64,000 nt of DNA from Taeniopygia guttata (taxonomy: Eukaryota > Chordata > Aves > Passeriformes > Estrildidae): assembly GCF_048771995.1 (NCBI RefSeq), contig NC_133064.1:25337001-25401000 (forward strand), read 5' to 3'. Positions 33,296 through 43,415 of this stretch are shown piece after piece. The stretch's first letter is position 1. Each line of letters starts with the position of its first letter. The translations under genes were made by a program, and so were the position numbers. The notes beneath the pieces are model-generated. The model was not told the origin of the DNA and made no database searches. It worked only from the letters and a program-made list of their open reading frames with translations.

Positions 33296-33544
33296 TTCTC
33301 TGCTCATCTGTGGGTCCGGTGGAGGGCAGACACCTTCAGGCGCCGCGGGGCAATTTCCCCGGAGGGATTCTGTACCTCGGCTGTACACTACAGGGAGCAG
33401 AGCACGGCCTGTCGATAAGCGGACCAAAAGTGGTATGTATTATTTTCTTTTGTTAAGGAATGGCACTGATAAGTCGCATTAAGACGTTTTTGCGCGAAGG
33501 TTTGCCAAAGGGGCTTGCAAGCAGACCGCCACCAAGGGTAAGAT

Positions 33545-33690
33545 CGGCGGCGGAGAGGTCTCCCCCCCTTGAAGCTGATTGTGCAGCTCGGGGAGGGAGG
33601 AAGGGGTCAACCCCAAAGCTGATAGTGCAGCTCGGGGAGAGAGAGAGAGAGGTTGCACCCCCCCCAAGCTGATTGCACGGCTAGGGGGCG
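33545..33690 (+). repeat. P8 leader repeat 1 (AAGCTGAT...GCTCGGGG, three copies)
   Basis: Blocks of the form AAGCTGATnGTGCAGCTCGGGG occur near 33570, 33616 and 33665, each followed by purine-rich sequence. They lie in the untranslated leader, where gammaretroviruses carry dimerisation and packaging structure. Confidence 0.65.
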
Positions 33691-33804
33691 GGAAAGGGTT
33701 TCCGCGTGGTCAATAGAGCGGCTTGGAGAAAGAGAGAAATCTCAGTTTCAGTGTAGTGTGTTTGTTACGTCCGGACGTGCGTACTTGTATATGTGTGTGT
33801 GTCT

Positions 33805-33815
33805 CTGTAAGTAAA
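33805..33815 (+). promoter_or_regulatory. P8 candidate major splice donor
   Basis: CTCT|GTAAGTAAA in the leader between the two repeat arrays matches a strong donor. It would serve the env message. Inference from consensus and position only. Confidence 0.4.
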
Positions 33816-33825
33816 ACAGTAAAAA

Positions 33826-34035
33826 ACGGCACAGCGGTGCTGGAAAGCGCGGCGTAGCGTTGCTAAGATACCTAAACGCGGCACAGCGGTGCTGGAAAGC
33901 GCGGCGTAGCATTGCTAAGATACCTAAACGCGGCACAGCGGTGCTGGAAAGCGCAGCGTAGCGTTGCTAGGATACCTAAACGCAGCGCAGCGGTGCCAGG
34001 AAAGCGCAGCGTGACGTTGCTAGGATACCTAAATG
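33826..34035 (+). repeat. P8 leader repeat 2, 52-bp tandem array (about 4 copies)
   Basis: Unit of about 52 bp (AAACGCGGCACAGCGGTGCT...GCTAAGATACCT) repeated about four times with a few substitutions. Each unit holds CAGCGGTGCTG, able to form a small hairpin (CAGC/GCTG). It lies between PBS and gag ATG. Confidence 0.85.
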
Positions 34036-34287
34036 CGGCACGGGCTGTCTCTCGTGAGCAGGAGTGCGGCGCAGACTTGCAAAAGTGCTCTTAACTGCAG
34101 CTTGGCTGATAGTGCAACGGGCGCACAGGCACAAGTCGCAGTCTGTGGAGTTGCTTTGAACACGGCTAGCTACTAGCGCAGCTAGTACAAGTTAAGACTT
34201 GCAAACACCACTTACAAGCATCAGTGGTTCCTAAGTGTTCGTTATGCGGTAATCAAGATCAAGAACATCTGCTGCTAAGTCCTAACT

Positions 34288-34320
34288 AACAAAAAAAAAA
34301 AAAAAAAAAAAATTTTTTTG
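34288..34320 (+). repeat. A-run/T-run upstream of P8 gag
   Basis: About 22 A followed by T7 lie some 60 bases before the gag ATG. One of several long A-runs in the viral sense within this window. Confidence 0.8.
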
Positions 34321-34375
34321 CTTTTCTTCCCTCCCCAGTGGTCTGGATTAAATTCGTAGGGCTCTAGGAGACATA

Positions 34376-34744
34376 ATGGGAGCAAAACAAAGTACAGAAA
34401 TATCCAAGGCCAGCCCATTAGGGTGCATCTTAGCTCACTGGAAAGACATAGCAGGCAAAGGGGGTGTGGAAAATAAAAAGAGTTTAATAAAATATTGCTC
34501 CCATTGGTGGCCACTCTATCGCCTAGAGGAGGGGGCCAGATGGCCTCCTACAGGTACATTAGAGTATAATACCTTGTTACAGCTAATGCTATTTTTACGA
34601 AGGGAATGGAAACGGGAAGAAGTTTCTTATTGTGATATGTTTTTCTCCCTCCGAAATAACCCTGATTGGCAAAGGGACTGTGGCATCAGGGCCCCCTCCG
34701 ATCCCCTTGTTCTAGCTCTTAAAAAGAAAACAGAGGCAAAATGA
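34376..34744 (+). CDS. gag: P8 gag matrix (5' reading frame)
   Basis: 122 codons start MGAKQSTE, with a myristoylation-type Gly2. The MA core reads SPLGCILAHWK...WPLYRLEEG...W, as in P2. It ends in a TGA overlapping the ATG of the next frame (ATGA at 34741). Comparison with P2, whose MA reads on into a Cys-rich tail, suggests a one-base shift has split a single gag. A stop-start arrangement is the less likely alternative. Confidence 0.85.
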   Translation: MGAKQSTEISKASPLGCILAHWKDIAGKGGVENKKSLIKYCSHWWPLYRLEEGARWPPTGTLEYNTLLQLMLFLRREWKREEVSYCDMFFSLRNNPDWQRDCGIRAPSDPLVLALKKKTEAK

Positions 34745-36018
34745 GGAAACTTAAGCGGTGCTGCTCAGCCTGTAGTATAGGACAGAGGTGCACCAGGACA
34801 AATAAAGTTTATCGCACAGCACTAGAAGGGCAAGAACAAGATCTAAGTAATCTATTTAGTCCTCACTTAAGAAGGCAAGAAGGAAGAGGTGAGAACTTAG
34901 GAGAAGCATCAGCACCATCTGCATCACCGGCAACACCTACACTACACACCCCACCTGCATCACCTGCATCACCTGCATCACCTGCATCATCTACATCACA
35001 TACACCACCTATACCACCTACACCACCTGTTCCACCTACCCCTTCTCTTCCTTCAGAAAGAACACACGCTCCAACCCCTACAAGCAGCCCAATTGCATCC
35101 CGAACCAGATGGCAAATACTGCAAGCCCCTTTAAGAGAGACAGTGACATCAGAGGGAGAAAAGGTACTAGTTAAGGTACCATTCTCCACCCTTGATTTGG
35201 AAGCATGGGAAAGGGTTGCGGGAGATTACCAAAATGACCCAGTCAACACTGCTAAACGTTTACGATACATTATGAAGCAACACAACCCAGACTGGGGTGA
35301 CATTCAATTGTTATTAGATGCATTCACTGAAACAGAAAAGCAGTTAGTTCTAAAAACAGCAGGAGATCTGGTAGCAGACCATTTTAGACAACAACAAGTA
35401 GATCTAAGGGAACATTTTCCACTTCAAGACCCAGGCTGGAACCCAAACCAGCCAGAAGGGAGACAAAAGCTAAAGAAGTATCAAGACTGGGTAATATTGG
35501 GAGTGGAAAGGGCAATGCCTAAAATCATAAATTTGTCAGCTCTATATGCTATTAAACAGGGACCCTCGGAATCCCCCACAGAGTTCCTAGACCGTTTGAG
35601 AAATGCAATGCGGCGCTATACACCACTAGACCCTGCATCTGAGGTGGGGATACAACAACTAGTTAATCTATTTTTGGGACAGTCCACAGGGGATATTAGG
35701 CGCAAGCTCCAAAAGGTTCGAGAAGAAAACGCCCGGAATTTAGAAACTCTACTGGGAGAAGCCTGGAGGGTCTTTAGCAACAGGGAAGAAGGATATAAGC
35801 GAGGGATGAAAAATTTAGTAGCAATAGTACAGGAGGAGTGGAGAGGAAAACATGGAAACAGGCAGGAGCCATCCAGGCAAGCCCCCCCCCGATTGGGCAG
35901 AAATCAATGTGCAAACTGTCGGAAACAGGGCCATTGGAAGAGGGACTGTCCAGAATGGAAACAAAATAGTCAAGGGAATCAAAGGGGGGGAATAGTGGCC
36001 CATGTGCAAGAAGATTAG
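34741..36018 (+). CDS. gag: P8 gag p12-CA-NC frame, UAG end
   Basis: 425 codons. MA tail with Cys pairs (CCSACSIGQRC), a Pro/Ser/Ala tract from 9-base repeats (CACCTGCAT units, 34945-34990) and poly-Pro. CA follows, with FSTLDLEAWERVAGDY and the major homology region IKQGPSESPTEFLDRLR (Q-G-x2-E-x7-R). NC has one knuckle CANCRKQGHWKRDC. It ends in UAG at 36016-36018 with pol in the same frame. Apart from the split from MA, CA-NC is fully open. Confidence 0.9.
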   Translation: MRKLKRCCSACSIGQRCTRTNKVYRTALEGQEQDLSNLFSPHLRRQEGRGENLGEASAPSASPATPTLHTPPASPASPASPASSTSHTPPIPPTPPVPPTPSLPSERTHAPTPTSSPIASRTRWQILQAPLRETVTSEGEKVLVKVPFSTLDLEAWERVAGDYQNDPVNTAKRLRYIMKQHNPDWGDIQLLLDAFTETEKQLVLKTAGDLVADHFRQQQVDLREHFPLQDPGWNPNQPEGRQKLKKYQDWVILGVERAMPKIINLSALYAIKQGPSESPTEFLDRLRNAMRRYTPLDPASEVGIQQLVNLFLGQSTGDIRRKLQKVREENARNLETLLGEAWRVFSNREEGYKRGMKNLVAIVQEEWRGKHGNRQEPSRQAPPRLGRNQCANCRKQGHWKRDCPEWKQNSQGNQRGGIVAHVQED

Positions 36019-36035
36019 GGGGGACTGGAGGAGAC
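36016..36035 (+). promoter_or_regulatory. P8 gag-pol in-frame UAG (readthrough-type junction)
   Basis: TAG at 36016 is followed in the same frame by open protease sequence. TAGGGGGGACTGGAGG resembles the purine-rich context after the suppressed UAG of mammalian gammaretroviruses. A downstream pseudoknot is expected but was not folded here. Confidence 0.7.
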
Positions 36036-37329
36036 TACCCCAGCAGGCCCTCTGGTTGTAAATCTGAAGCTGGGGGAAATGGAAAAAGAAGTAAAATTTC
36101 TAATTGACACTGGGGCAACATACTCAGTTCTAAATACAGCTTTGATGCCCATAGGAGATGATTATGTTATAGTTATGGGTGCGACTGGCCAAACTGAAAA
36201 GGCATTTTTCTTCAAGCCACTCAAATACAAACTGGGAAAGCAGTGGGGAATTCACAAATTCCTATGTATGCCCAACTCCCCCGAGCCACTTTTGGGCAGA
36301 GATTTGCTAGCACAATTACAAGCAACCATTACATTTAAAAATGGGGAAATGACTCTGGAGGTAAATGATCAAAAATATGTAGAAATATTAAGTTTGATAC
36401 TAACCACTAACAAAGTCACTAGAGAAACTGAAATTAATAAAGAGGTAATGGATCAGGCATTCCCTGGGGTGTGGGCCTCTAATGTACCAGGGAGAGCGAA
36501 AAACGCTTCCCCTATACAGATCCGGCTAAAAAAAGAAAAACAACCGGTCAGAGTTAAACAGTATCCCTTGAGGAGGGAGGATAGGGAAGGGATTAGCCCA
36601 GTAATTGAAAACTTCTTGCGTCTAGGATTATTAAAGGAATGTCAGTCTGATTTTAATACCCCTATCCTACCGGTCCGCAAACCTGATGGGTCATACCGGT
36701 TAGTACAAGATCTGCGAGCTGTGAACAAGGTAACTGAGGACCTGCATCCTGTGGTAGCCAATCCCTACACGTTATTAACTTGCTTAACACCCGAATTAAC
36801 TTGGTTTACCATTTTAGATTTAAAAGATGCCTTCTTTTGCCTTCCTATCCATGAAGCCAGTCAGAAAATTTTTGCATTTGAATGGGAAAGCCCCAAAAGT
36901 GGGCGGAAGACCCAACTTACGTAGACGAGACTCCCACAAGGATACAAAAACTCACCCACTCTGTTTGGAGAGCAACTTGCAAAAGAATTAGAGACCTGGA
37001 AAGCCCCTCCCGAGGAAGGGAAGCTGTTACAGTACGTAGATGACATCCTGATAGCCACACGGACGAAGGAAGCATGCGTAGCCTGGACGGTAAGCCTCTT
37101 GAACTTTCTGGGGCTCCAAGGGTACCGGGTATCCAAGAGAAAGGCCCAAGTAGTCAAACAAAAAGTAATTTATCTGGGTTACGAAGTCAGTGCTGGACAA
37201 TGTAGCCTGGGCCAAGGCCGGAAGGAGGCAATATGTCAAACCCCAAAACCTCAAACTGTAAAGGAATTACAAACTTTCTTGGGGATGACGGGGTGGTGCA
37301 GATTATGGATCTATAATTATGGACTGTAA
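36019..37329 (+). pseudogene. pol: P8 protease and RT
   Basis: Protease: FLIDTGATYSVLN (about 36097) and [37 protein letters not shown], then a TAG at 36922-36924 replacing the Trp expected in [12 protein letters not shown] continues with [12 protein letters not shown] (37027) and the thumb to YNYGL. The frame then ends (TAA 37327) and a shift to the third frame follows. Otherwise the domain set is complete. Confidence 0.88.
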
Positions 37330-38330
37330 AGCCCTTATATGAACTAATTGCAACCTAAAGCAGGGACATCCAATGGACAAAGGAAACTACGCAGGCTTTC
37401 AACCAACTGAAAAAAGCCCTCATGTCAGCTCCAGCTCTGGGATTGCCAGATGTGAGTAAGCCTTTCCTTTTGTTCTCCCATGAGAAGCAAAGAATTGCCT
37501 TAGGAATATTAGCACAGGACCTCGGTCCATACCGGAGAGCAGTTGCTTATTTCTCTAAGCACTTAGACACAGCCGCTAAAGGGTGGCCTGGGTGCCTCAG
37601 GGCTGTGGCAGCAGTTGTAATGAACATCCAAGAAGCATGTAAATTCACCCTGGGCCAGAGAATAACTGTGCTAGTGTCTCACACGGTGTCTGCAGTACTG
37701 GAGGTGAAAGGCGGACACTGGCTTTCCCCACAACGATTCCTGAAATACCAAGCTATTATGGTAGAGCAAGATGATGTAGAGATAGTGGTGACTAACATTG
37801 TCAATCCAGCCTCCTTCCTCAGTAGAAACTGAGGAGAACCAGTAGAGCAAGACTGCCTAGAGACCATTGAGGCCACCTATTCCAGCCGCTCTGACCTGAA
37901 GGACACCCCTCTCGAGAATGCAGAAGCCTGGTTTACTGATAGAAGCAGTTATGTCGTCAGTGGAAAACAGCACGCTGGGTACGCAGTAACCACCTGCAAA
38001 GAGGTAATAGAATCTGGACCCCTGCCAACAAATACCTCTGCACAAAAGGCCGAGATGTTCGCTCTAACTCGGGCCTTAGAATTGGCAAAAGGGAAAGAGA
38101 TAAATATATATACGGACTCAAAGTATGCATTTGGAATAGCGCACGCTCATGGAGCCATCTAGAAAGAGAGAGGACTGCTGAACTCTCAAGGGAAAAACAT
38201 TAAACATGCATCTGAAATACTGCGACTTCTAGAAGCAGTGCAGTTGCCAGAGAAAATAGCGATCATGCACATTAAGGCACACCAGAGGATAAACTCAAAA
38301 CTGGAAGAAGGAAACGAGCTGGCGGATAGG
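37330..38330 (+). pseudogene. pol: P8 RT connection and RNase H
   Basis: Third frame. 37422-37832 is connection (SAPALGLPDVSK). A TGA at 37830 and a TAG at about 38160 (Trp position of GAIWKERG) interrupt it. RNase H motifs: AWFTDRSS (first Asp), SAQKAEMFALTRALE (Glu), IYTDSKYAFG (Asp) and HIKAHQR. Confidence 0.85.
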
Positions 38331-39545
38331 AAAGCAAAAGAAGCAGCAAAGATGGAGGTAATAACTGAGGTAGCCCTGATTCCAGATGGGCAAATTTCCC
38401 TTGAAGGTAAGCCAAAATACAATAAATTAGACACAAAATTGATTCAAGAGCAAAAAGGGGATTATAACCCAGAGGGATGGGCCACCATAGAAGGAAAGTT
38501 AGTCACACCCTCCTATTTATTATGGTCCCTAGTAAGGGAGGAGCACCAGAAAACACATTGGGGAATTGATGCTTTGTATAAATATCTGAATGAGAAGATC
38601 ATAGCTAGACATTTACGAGCCACTATCACTCAAGTGACTCGACAATGGGACCTTTGCCTCCAGACAAACCCCAAGAATATTCCCAAACCAAAACTTGGCC
38701 AGATTGGGAAGGGCCATGGGCCAGGACAACAATGGCAGATTGATTTCACGGAATTGCCAAGAAAAGGGGGGTATAAGTTTTTACTGGTCTTAACAGATAC
38801 CTTTTCAGGATGGCCAGAAGCTTTCCCCACCAGAACTTCTAAAGCTCGGGAGGTAACTAAAGTATTAGTACAAGAAATCATACCACGATTTGGGGTCCCG
38901 GCTACAATCTCCTCAGATAGAGGATCACATTTTATTGCAAAATTAGTACAACAAGTTAGCCAATACTTGGACATAGACTGGGAACTTCACACCCCATATA
39001 ACCCACAATCAAGTGGTCAAGTAGAGAAAATGAATCATTTGATCAAACAATAAATTCTACGATTGGGACAGGAGGCTAATTTGCCATGGCCTCAATCCCT
39101 CCCACTAGCACTACTGTGGATTCGAACCAAACCCAGGACCAAAGAAAAACTGAGCCCTTTTGAATTGCTTTATGGGAGACCATATGGGGTGCAGAAGGGA
39201 ACGTCTGCCCAGGACGTATCACTAACCTCCTATATGATCGCTCTAAATAAACAACTTAGATCAATCGAGAAATATGTAGCCGGAACTCGGGGTGCGGGGC
39301 TCGATGCACCGATACATGACGTACAACCTGGAGACTATGTATATATTAAGTCTCTTACAGAGAAGGCCCCAGAACCACAGTGGGAGGGACCATACCAAGT
39401 ACTCCTTACTACCTTCACTGCAATCAAGATTAAGGAACAAAGCACGTGGATTCACCACAGCCGGGTTAAGAAAGTTCCAGAAGCCACTTGGAAGATAACA
39501 CTGGGTGATGGTGAACTGAAACTAAAATTTACTTGGACAAAATGA
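38331..39545 (+). pseudogene. pol: P8 integrase
   Basis: HHCC region around 38540-38665 (H..H and C-x2-Q-type remnants). Core: WQIDFTEL (first Asp), SSDRGSHFI (second Asp) and [13 protein letters not shown] (Glu). One TAA at 39051 (from CAA by comparison) precedes the C-terminal part. C-terminal domain: [17 protein letters not shown]. Normal stop at 39543, overlapping a possible env ATG. Confidence 0.88.
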
Positions 39546-41583
39546 GTATATCAAGGTGGGTGGGGACTTTTGCTGAAATGTTGTTTACAATCATAGCTGT
39601 ATTCCAACACTGGATCCATGGGGAAATTTTCCAATTTAGAAGGTTTAAATCTAACAACTCTGGTCATACACAGTAACCAAATATATACCCAACAAGAGTG
39701 GCAAAAACAAGATTTGTGGTCACTTCAAGGGACCATAGGAGAAGTAATTGAAATAGGGTGTTGAATGATTAATGGGACTACCCACAACAAAGTGACCCAA
39801 ATCAGTGTGAATAAGCACCAGAAGATCTGCAATCATCCAAGTGAATTAGACTGTTGGTACAAATTCAAATTAAAACAAACTAGTAATGTGGTTTGCCTCT
39901 GGGCCCGTGGCACTATTGGGCTGTCTTTCAAATTTACAATAAATGCTATAGCCAAACCGGCTACAACCCACTCCAGCACTCAAGCGCAAACCCAAAATAT
40001 ACCATTCAATCTTGAACCCAGAGTTTATGAAATCGGGCCATATGTTATAAGGAATACGGGCCAACAAAAACTGTTATTTAACCCAGAATGGTCCCTTAAA
40101 CGTGTTGAACTGTTAATGCAAACTAATATCTCGACAGTTCAGCCAGCCTGATCCCCTTTCCTAAGGTCATCCTTCAAAAGATGGACAAAGTGGCTACAAA
40201 AACAAGTACACCTCCGAGATAGAATGCAAAGGGATTTAACTGGGATGTTGGGGACCGGGTTAGGAGTTTTGAATGGGATTGACTCCGAAATATTGATGAA
40301 TAAATTAGCTATAGCAACTAGCGATCTAACAAAATTAAAACAGCCTTTAAAGTCATCTCTATTAGCACTAGGAAATAGTCAGTGGCAAGTCTCAAGAGTA
40401 TTGCCAAAATGGAGAGACTTTGAAGATCAAGACCATAGCTTACTGGTAGATGCATTAGGAGGAGCACAAGAGAACATATCTTTAGCCCTTAGCTGTATAC
40501 AAGCACAATTATAGATACAGTCAACAGCTGCTTTAATCATAAGGGAAGGAAGTGAAGGGGTGTTTCCAGTTGAAATACGAAAAGTTGTCTAGGACAGTGC
40601 TACAGACTTTGAGAGAGACCTCCAGTCTTGGTAGACCATGGTAAATTTTACATATGATCCCACCACTACCACAGCTACTGCCTTTGTGCTCACGGTTCAC
40701 ACTATTCACCCCATTATTGCTCTAGGGTTGAGTCATGAAAAGTCAGTACTCTACCCCTCAGAACACAGAGCATGGGCCTGGAAAAACCAAGGGAAATGGC
40801 AAACCATCAACCTAGAGCCTTGCATTGCTCGAGAACAAGAAGGATTCATCTGTGAGAGTAATCTGATTAGTGCTCAAGACGTATGCCTTGACAGTGATCA
40901 GGGCATTTGCCACTTTGAAATCCACCCAGACAACAACCAACAAACTATACTAGTATATATAGGCGATGGCTGTGTGTGTTTGAGAACTGTGTGTAATGTT
41001 ATAGAAATTGATAAAAACAAAGTCCCCTTGTCTAGTAAAAATCATTCCAATTTCTGTATTTGTAACTTCATCAAGATTACCGGGTGTGACTTTATATACT
41101 CAGCACCAGTCGTATCCCACCAGTTAATGAAATCAAACTACACAACCTACAATGAATTACCACCCACACCTATTGGAATGAATTTGACCTTAGTAAAACA
41201 ATGAATGAAACATCAAGATTTAATCAAAATTATAGAAGATTCACAAAAATGGGCAGAGAACTCTGGTTACAGTCCATCATGACGTAACTGAAATAAACAA
41301 AGTCCTGCAAAGAATAAAACAAGACGGAAGTTATAACTGGTGGGATGCATTGTTTGAATGGTCACCGACTGCAACGGGAATCATGAACACTCTGTGTCAC
41401 CCCATTATTGTTTTATTAATATTGGTTACTATAAGTCTAATAATGTCTATTTTAACACTCTTGTGGAATTGGAATATGTTACAACATGTAGCCATTCTAA
41501 CTTCACTTTCAAGAACTCATGGAATCCTGATAAAAGAAAACTATCATAATAGTAAGCTAGAAATGAGACCAGAACCCCTGTAG
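39542..41583 (+). pseudogene. env: P8 env (SU and TM), several breaks
   Basis: Pieces in order. From about 39617: SU with NLTTLV, a TGA at about 39762, then 39765-40151 (CWYKFKLKQTSNVVCLW). 40224-40514: TM N-terminal helical part (GLGVLNGIDSEIL...LALSCIQAQL), heptad-like. 40638-41204: Cys-rich ectodomain (CVCLRTVCNV, CICNF). 41350-41583: GWSPTATGI-like start, a membrane helix (PIIVLLILVTISLIMSIL) and a cytoplasmic tail. No env of P2, P6, P10 or P11 matches it. Avian class I env by layout; no named family claimed. Confidence 0.75.
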
Positions 41584-41602
41584 TAAAAGAATTTACTATG
41601 TT

Positions 41603-41619
41603 TTAAGAAAAGGGGGGAC
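41603..41619 (+). other. P8 polypurine tract
   Basis: AAGAAAAGGGGGGAC directly before the 3' LTR: plus-strand primer tract, fully intact. Confidence 0.85.
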
Positions 41620-42265
41620 TGAAACGAAAGATTTTCCAGACATCACTTGAGCTAACAAAATGAATGTATCAAAAATGAATGTATCAAAAATGAATGTATC
41701 ATGTTTGTAGAATCATGTGTTGAATTTTAAGAAACCTCTGCACAAAAAGGCATAGGAAAGAAAAACAAAGATCTTTAAGCTTCTTGCAAAAAGACAAATA
41801 CCGGAAAGGACCAGGAATGCCAAGACTTCAGACAAGGAAGCCCTCTGTCTCCAAACATGTCAAGGATGATGAACTTATCCAGATAGGAGAGCAAAGGACC
41901 AAAAGCGCAAGCGCAGAGGAGAAGAGTTCAAAATTCAATGCGGAGGAAGATGATGGTTTGTGCCTCAAAGACCACCAGGGACCCCCATAAAAGCCCCCAC
42001 AAAAAACTACGCATGCCCAGAAGGGCATGGACCTATTTAGCATGAGAAGCAAAGACAGGCGGGGCCAGGGGTTGAATATGCATAGAAAAGTTGTGTAATG
42101 TATTGCATATGGAACACCTTTGTGAATAAAATTAGGGGGCAGACTTCAGCTCGGGGCACAAGATTTCGGACAGTTATCTCTCTTGTGCCGGGCACTGCCA
42201 TACATACCCACTTCATAACTACATCGAGTTGTGGAGTCTATTTATTTATTCCGCATATCGCTTCA
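41620..42265 (+). repeat. P8 3' LTR
   Basis: Near-identical to 32629-33275. Followed by CTTG, the second TSD copy. Confidence 0.93.
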
Positions 42266-42461
42266 CTTGAAGCACCCTGGAATGAGACACTCAAGTTGAG
42301 TACAATGTCAGCGTGAAAATTGTGGCCAGCTCTGGCATTGTAGTTCCCCCAGGAGACAAGCGTGTTGCAAAATTTGTCGAGATAAAGAGAGAACTTCAAA
42401 CACAAACCGAGGGCAAGTACCAATTCTAATGCTTTGTTGTAGAGTTGAATAGGTGCTCCCC
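42266..42461. other. Flank between P8 and P9
   Basis: This was contiguous with 32628 before P8 inserted. The plus strand has a short open stretch (SVKIVASSGIVVPPGDKRVAKF) without a family I recognise. The minus strand leads into L8. Confidence 0.35.
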
Positions 42462-42764
42462 TGTGGGTCTCAGATTCAGTCAAAGAAAGAAACTGAGAGT
42501 TTCTAGCCAGGCAAAAGCCTGGGAAAGAGCTGGGAAGGAATGTAAATAATTCTTTATCTCTCTTGTTCTCACATTGTTTATAGTTAAGTTCTATCACTGT
42601 GCGTCAAGCACTCTGAACCAATGTTGTAGATTGTTTTCACTTTAGGACCAATGGATTTAACCTTTGCGAAGCTCTGTATAAAAGAGCAGTGTATTTTGAA
42701 TAAATCGGAGTTTCACTCTCACTGCCTTTTGAATCAGTCTTCTCATTCCCGTCCTGCCTCGACA
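42462..42764 (+). repeat. P9 5' LTR
   Basis: TGTGGGTCTCAG...GCCTCGACA. TATAAAA at about 42677 and GAATAAA at about 42698: a compact LTR with promoter and polyadenylation signals close together. Confidence 0.9.
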
Positions 42765-42772
42765 CCGACATC

Positions 42773-42790
42773 TGGTGACCACCGACGTGA
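42773..42790 (+). other. P9 PBS, tRNA-Trp-like
   Basis: TGGTGACCACCGACGTGA matches the avian leukosis-type tRNA-Trp PBS with one inserted base. A second near-copy (GGTGACTCCCGACGTGG) occurs at about 42815. Confidence 0.65.
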
Positions 42791-43153
42791 AGACACCTTA
42801 CCCTAAAAACAGGGTCTGGTGACTCCCGACGTGGGGTCACACCCTGCCCTGAAGGGACAGGGTCTGGTGACCTGAAGTGGAATTGCGGCCTCGGTAGCAG
42901 ACCTGAACCTAGCGTCTTGCGGGGGTTCTCCTCTGGCGCGGTTCCACGCCAACAGCCTGGAGGCTGTGAACGGACACCTCTGCCTTCTTAAGAAAGGTAA
43001 CGCTGGAAGTCCACGCCTTCTGGAGAAGGCTAGGTCCTGTTGGACCGTTGACTGGCTGTTAAGAGCCTGGAATTGAGCGGGACGGGTTTTCCCTGGAATA
43101 GCGGACTGTCGGACTCTTGAAGTTGACATCTACTAGGGAAAAGTTTCCTAAAA

Positions 43154-43415
43154 ATGGGAAACCAGTCATCGGCAGTCGAGGAAGCAGTCTTGACTGCCTG
43201 GCGAGCCAGCATCCCTCTTATTGGAGTTTGGCTCTGAGAAGGACCTGATCAAACTTTTGTGTTGGGCCCGGGACTGGGGACTTTCTGTAAATCCAACGTT
43301 CCCCTTTGATCGTAAGATCTCTGGCTCAACCTTGGGCGCTGCCTCACGGCGCGAATGCGCGAAGGAGACGCCAGCGCGTCTGACCTGGCTGTGGTTTGGG
43401 CGGGCATCGACATAA
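43154..43415 (+). pseudogene. gag: P9 gag matrix, frameshifted
   Basis: MGNQSSAVEEAVLTAWRA starts at 43154 with a myristoylation-type Gly2 and stops at about 43236. After a frameshift, LIKLLCWARDWGLSVNP continues from 43221, the same helix position as FFQWAKVRGFPMD in P4. Class II matrix by pattern. Confidence 0.65.

Larger units (their letters stand above)
32629..42265 (+). mobile_element. P8: complete young gamma-like provirus, 4-bp TSD
   Basis: LTR (32629-33275), Arg-like PBS, repeat-rich leader, gag 34376-36018, pol in frame after UAG, env 39617-41583, polypurine tract, LTR (41620-42265). Flanked by CTTG at 32625-32628 and 42266-42269. The two LTRs differ at about three positions. This is the only full-length provirus here with all genes present; a handful of stops and shifts disable it. 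Confidence 0.93.

Noticed and set aside
34900..35050. CACCTGCAT repeats as a CRISPR-like array
   Set aside because: They are 9-base codon repeats inside the open gag frame (Ser-Pro-Ala units) without spacers.
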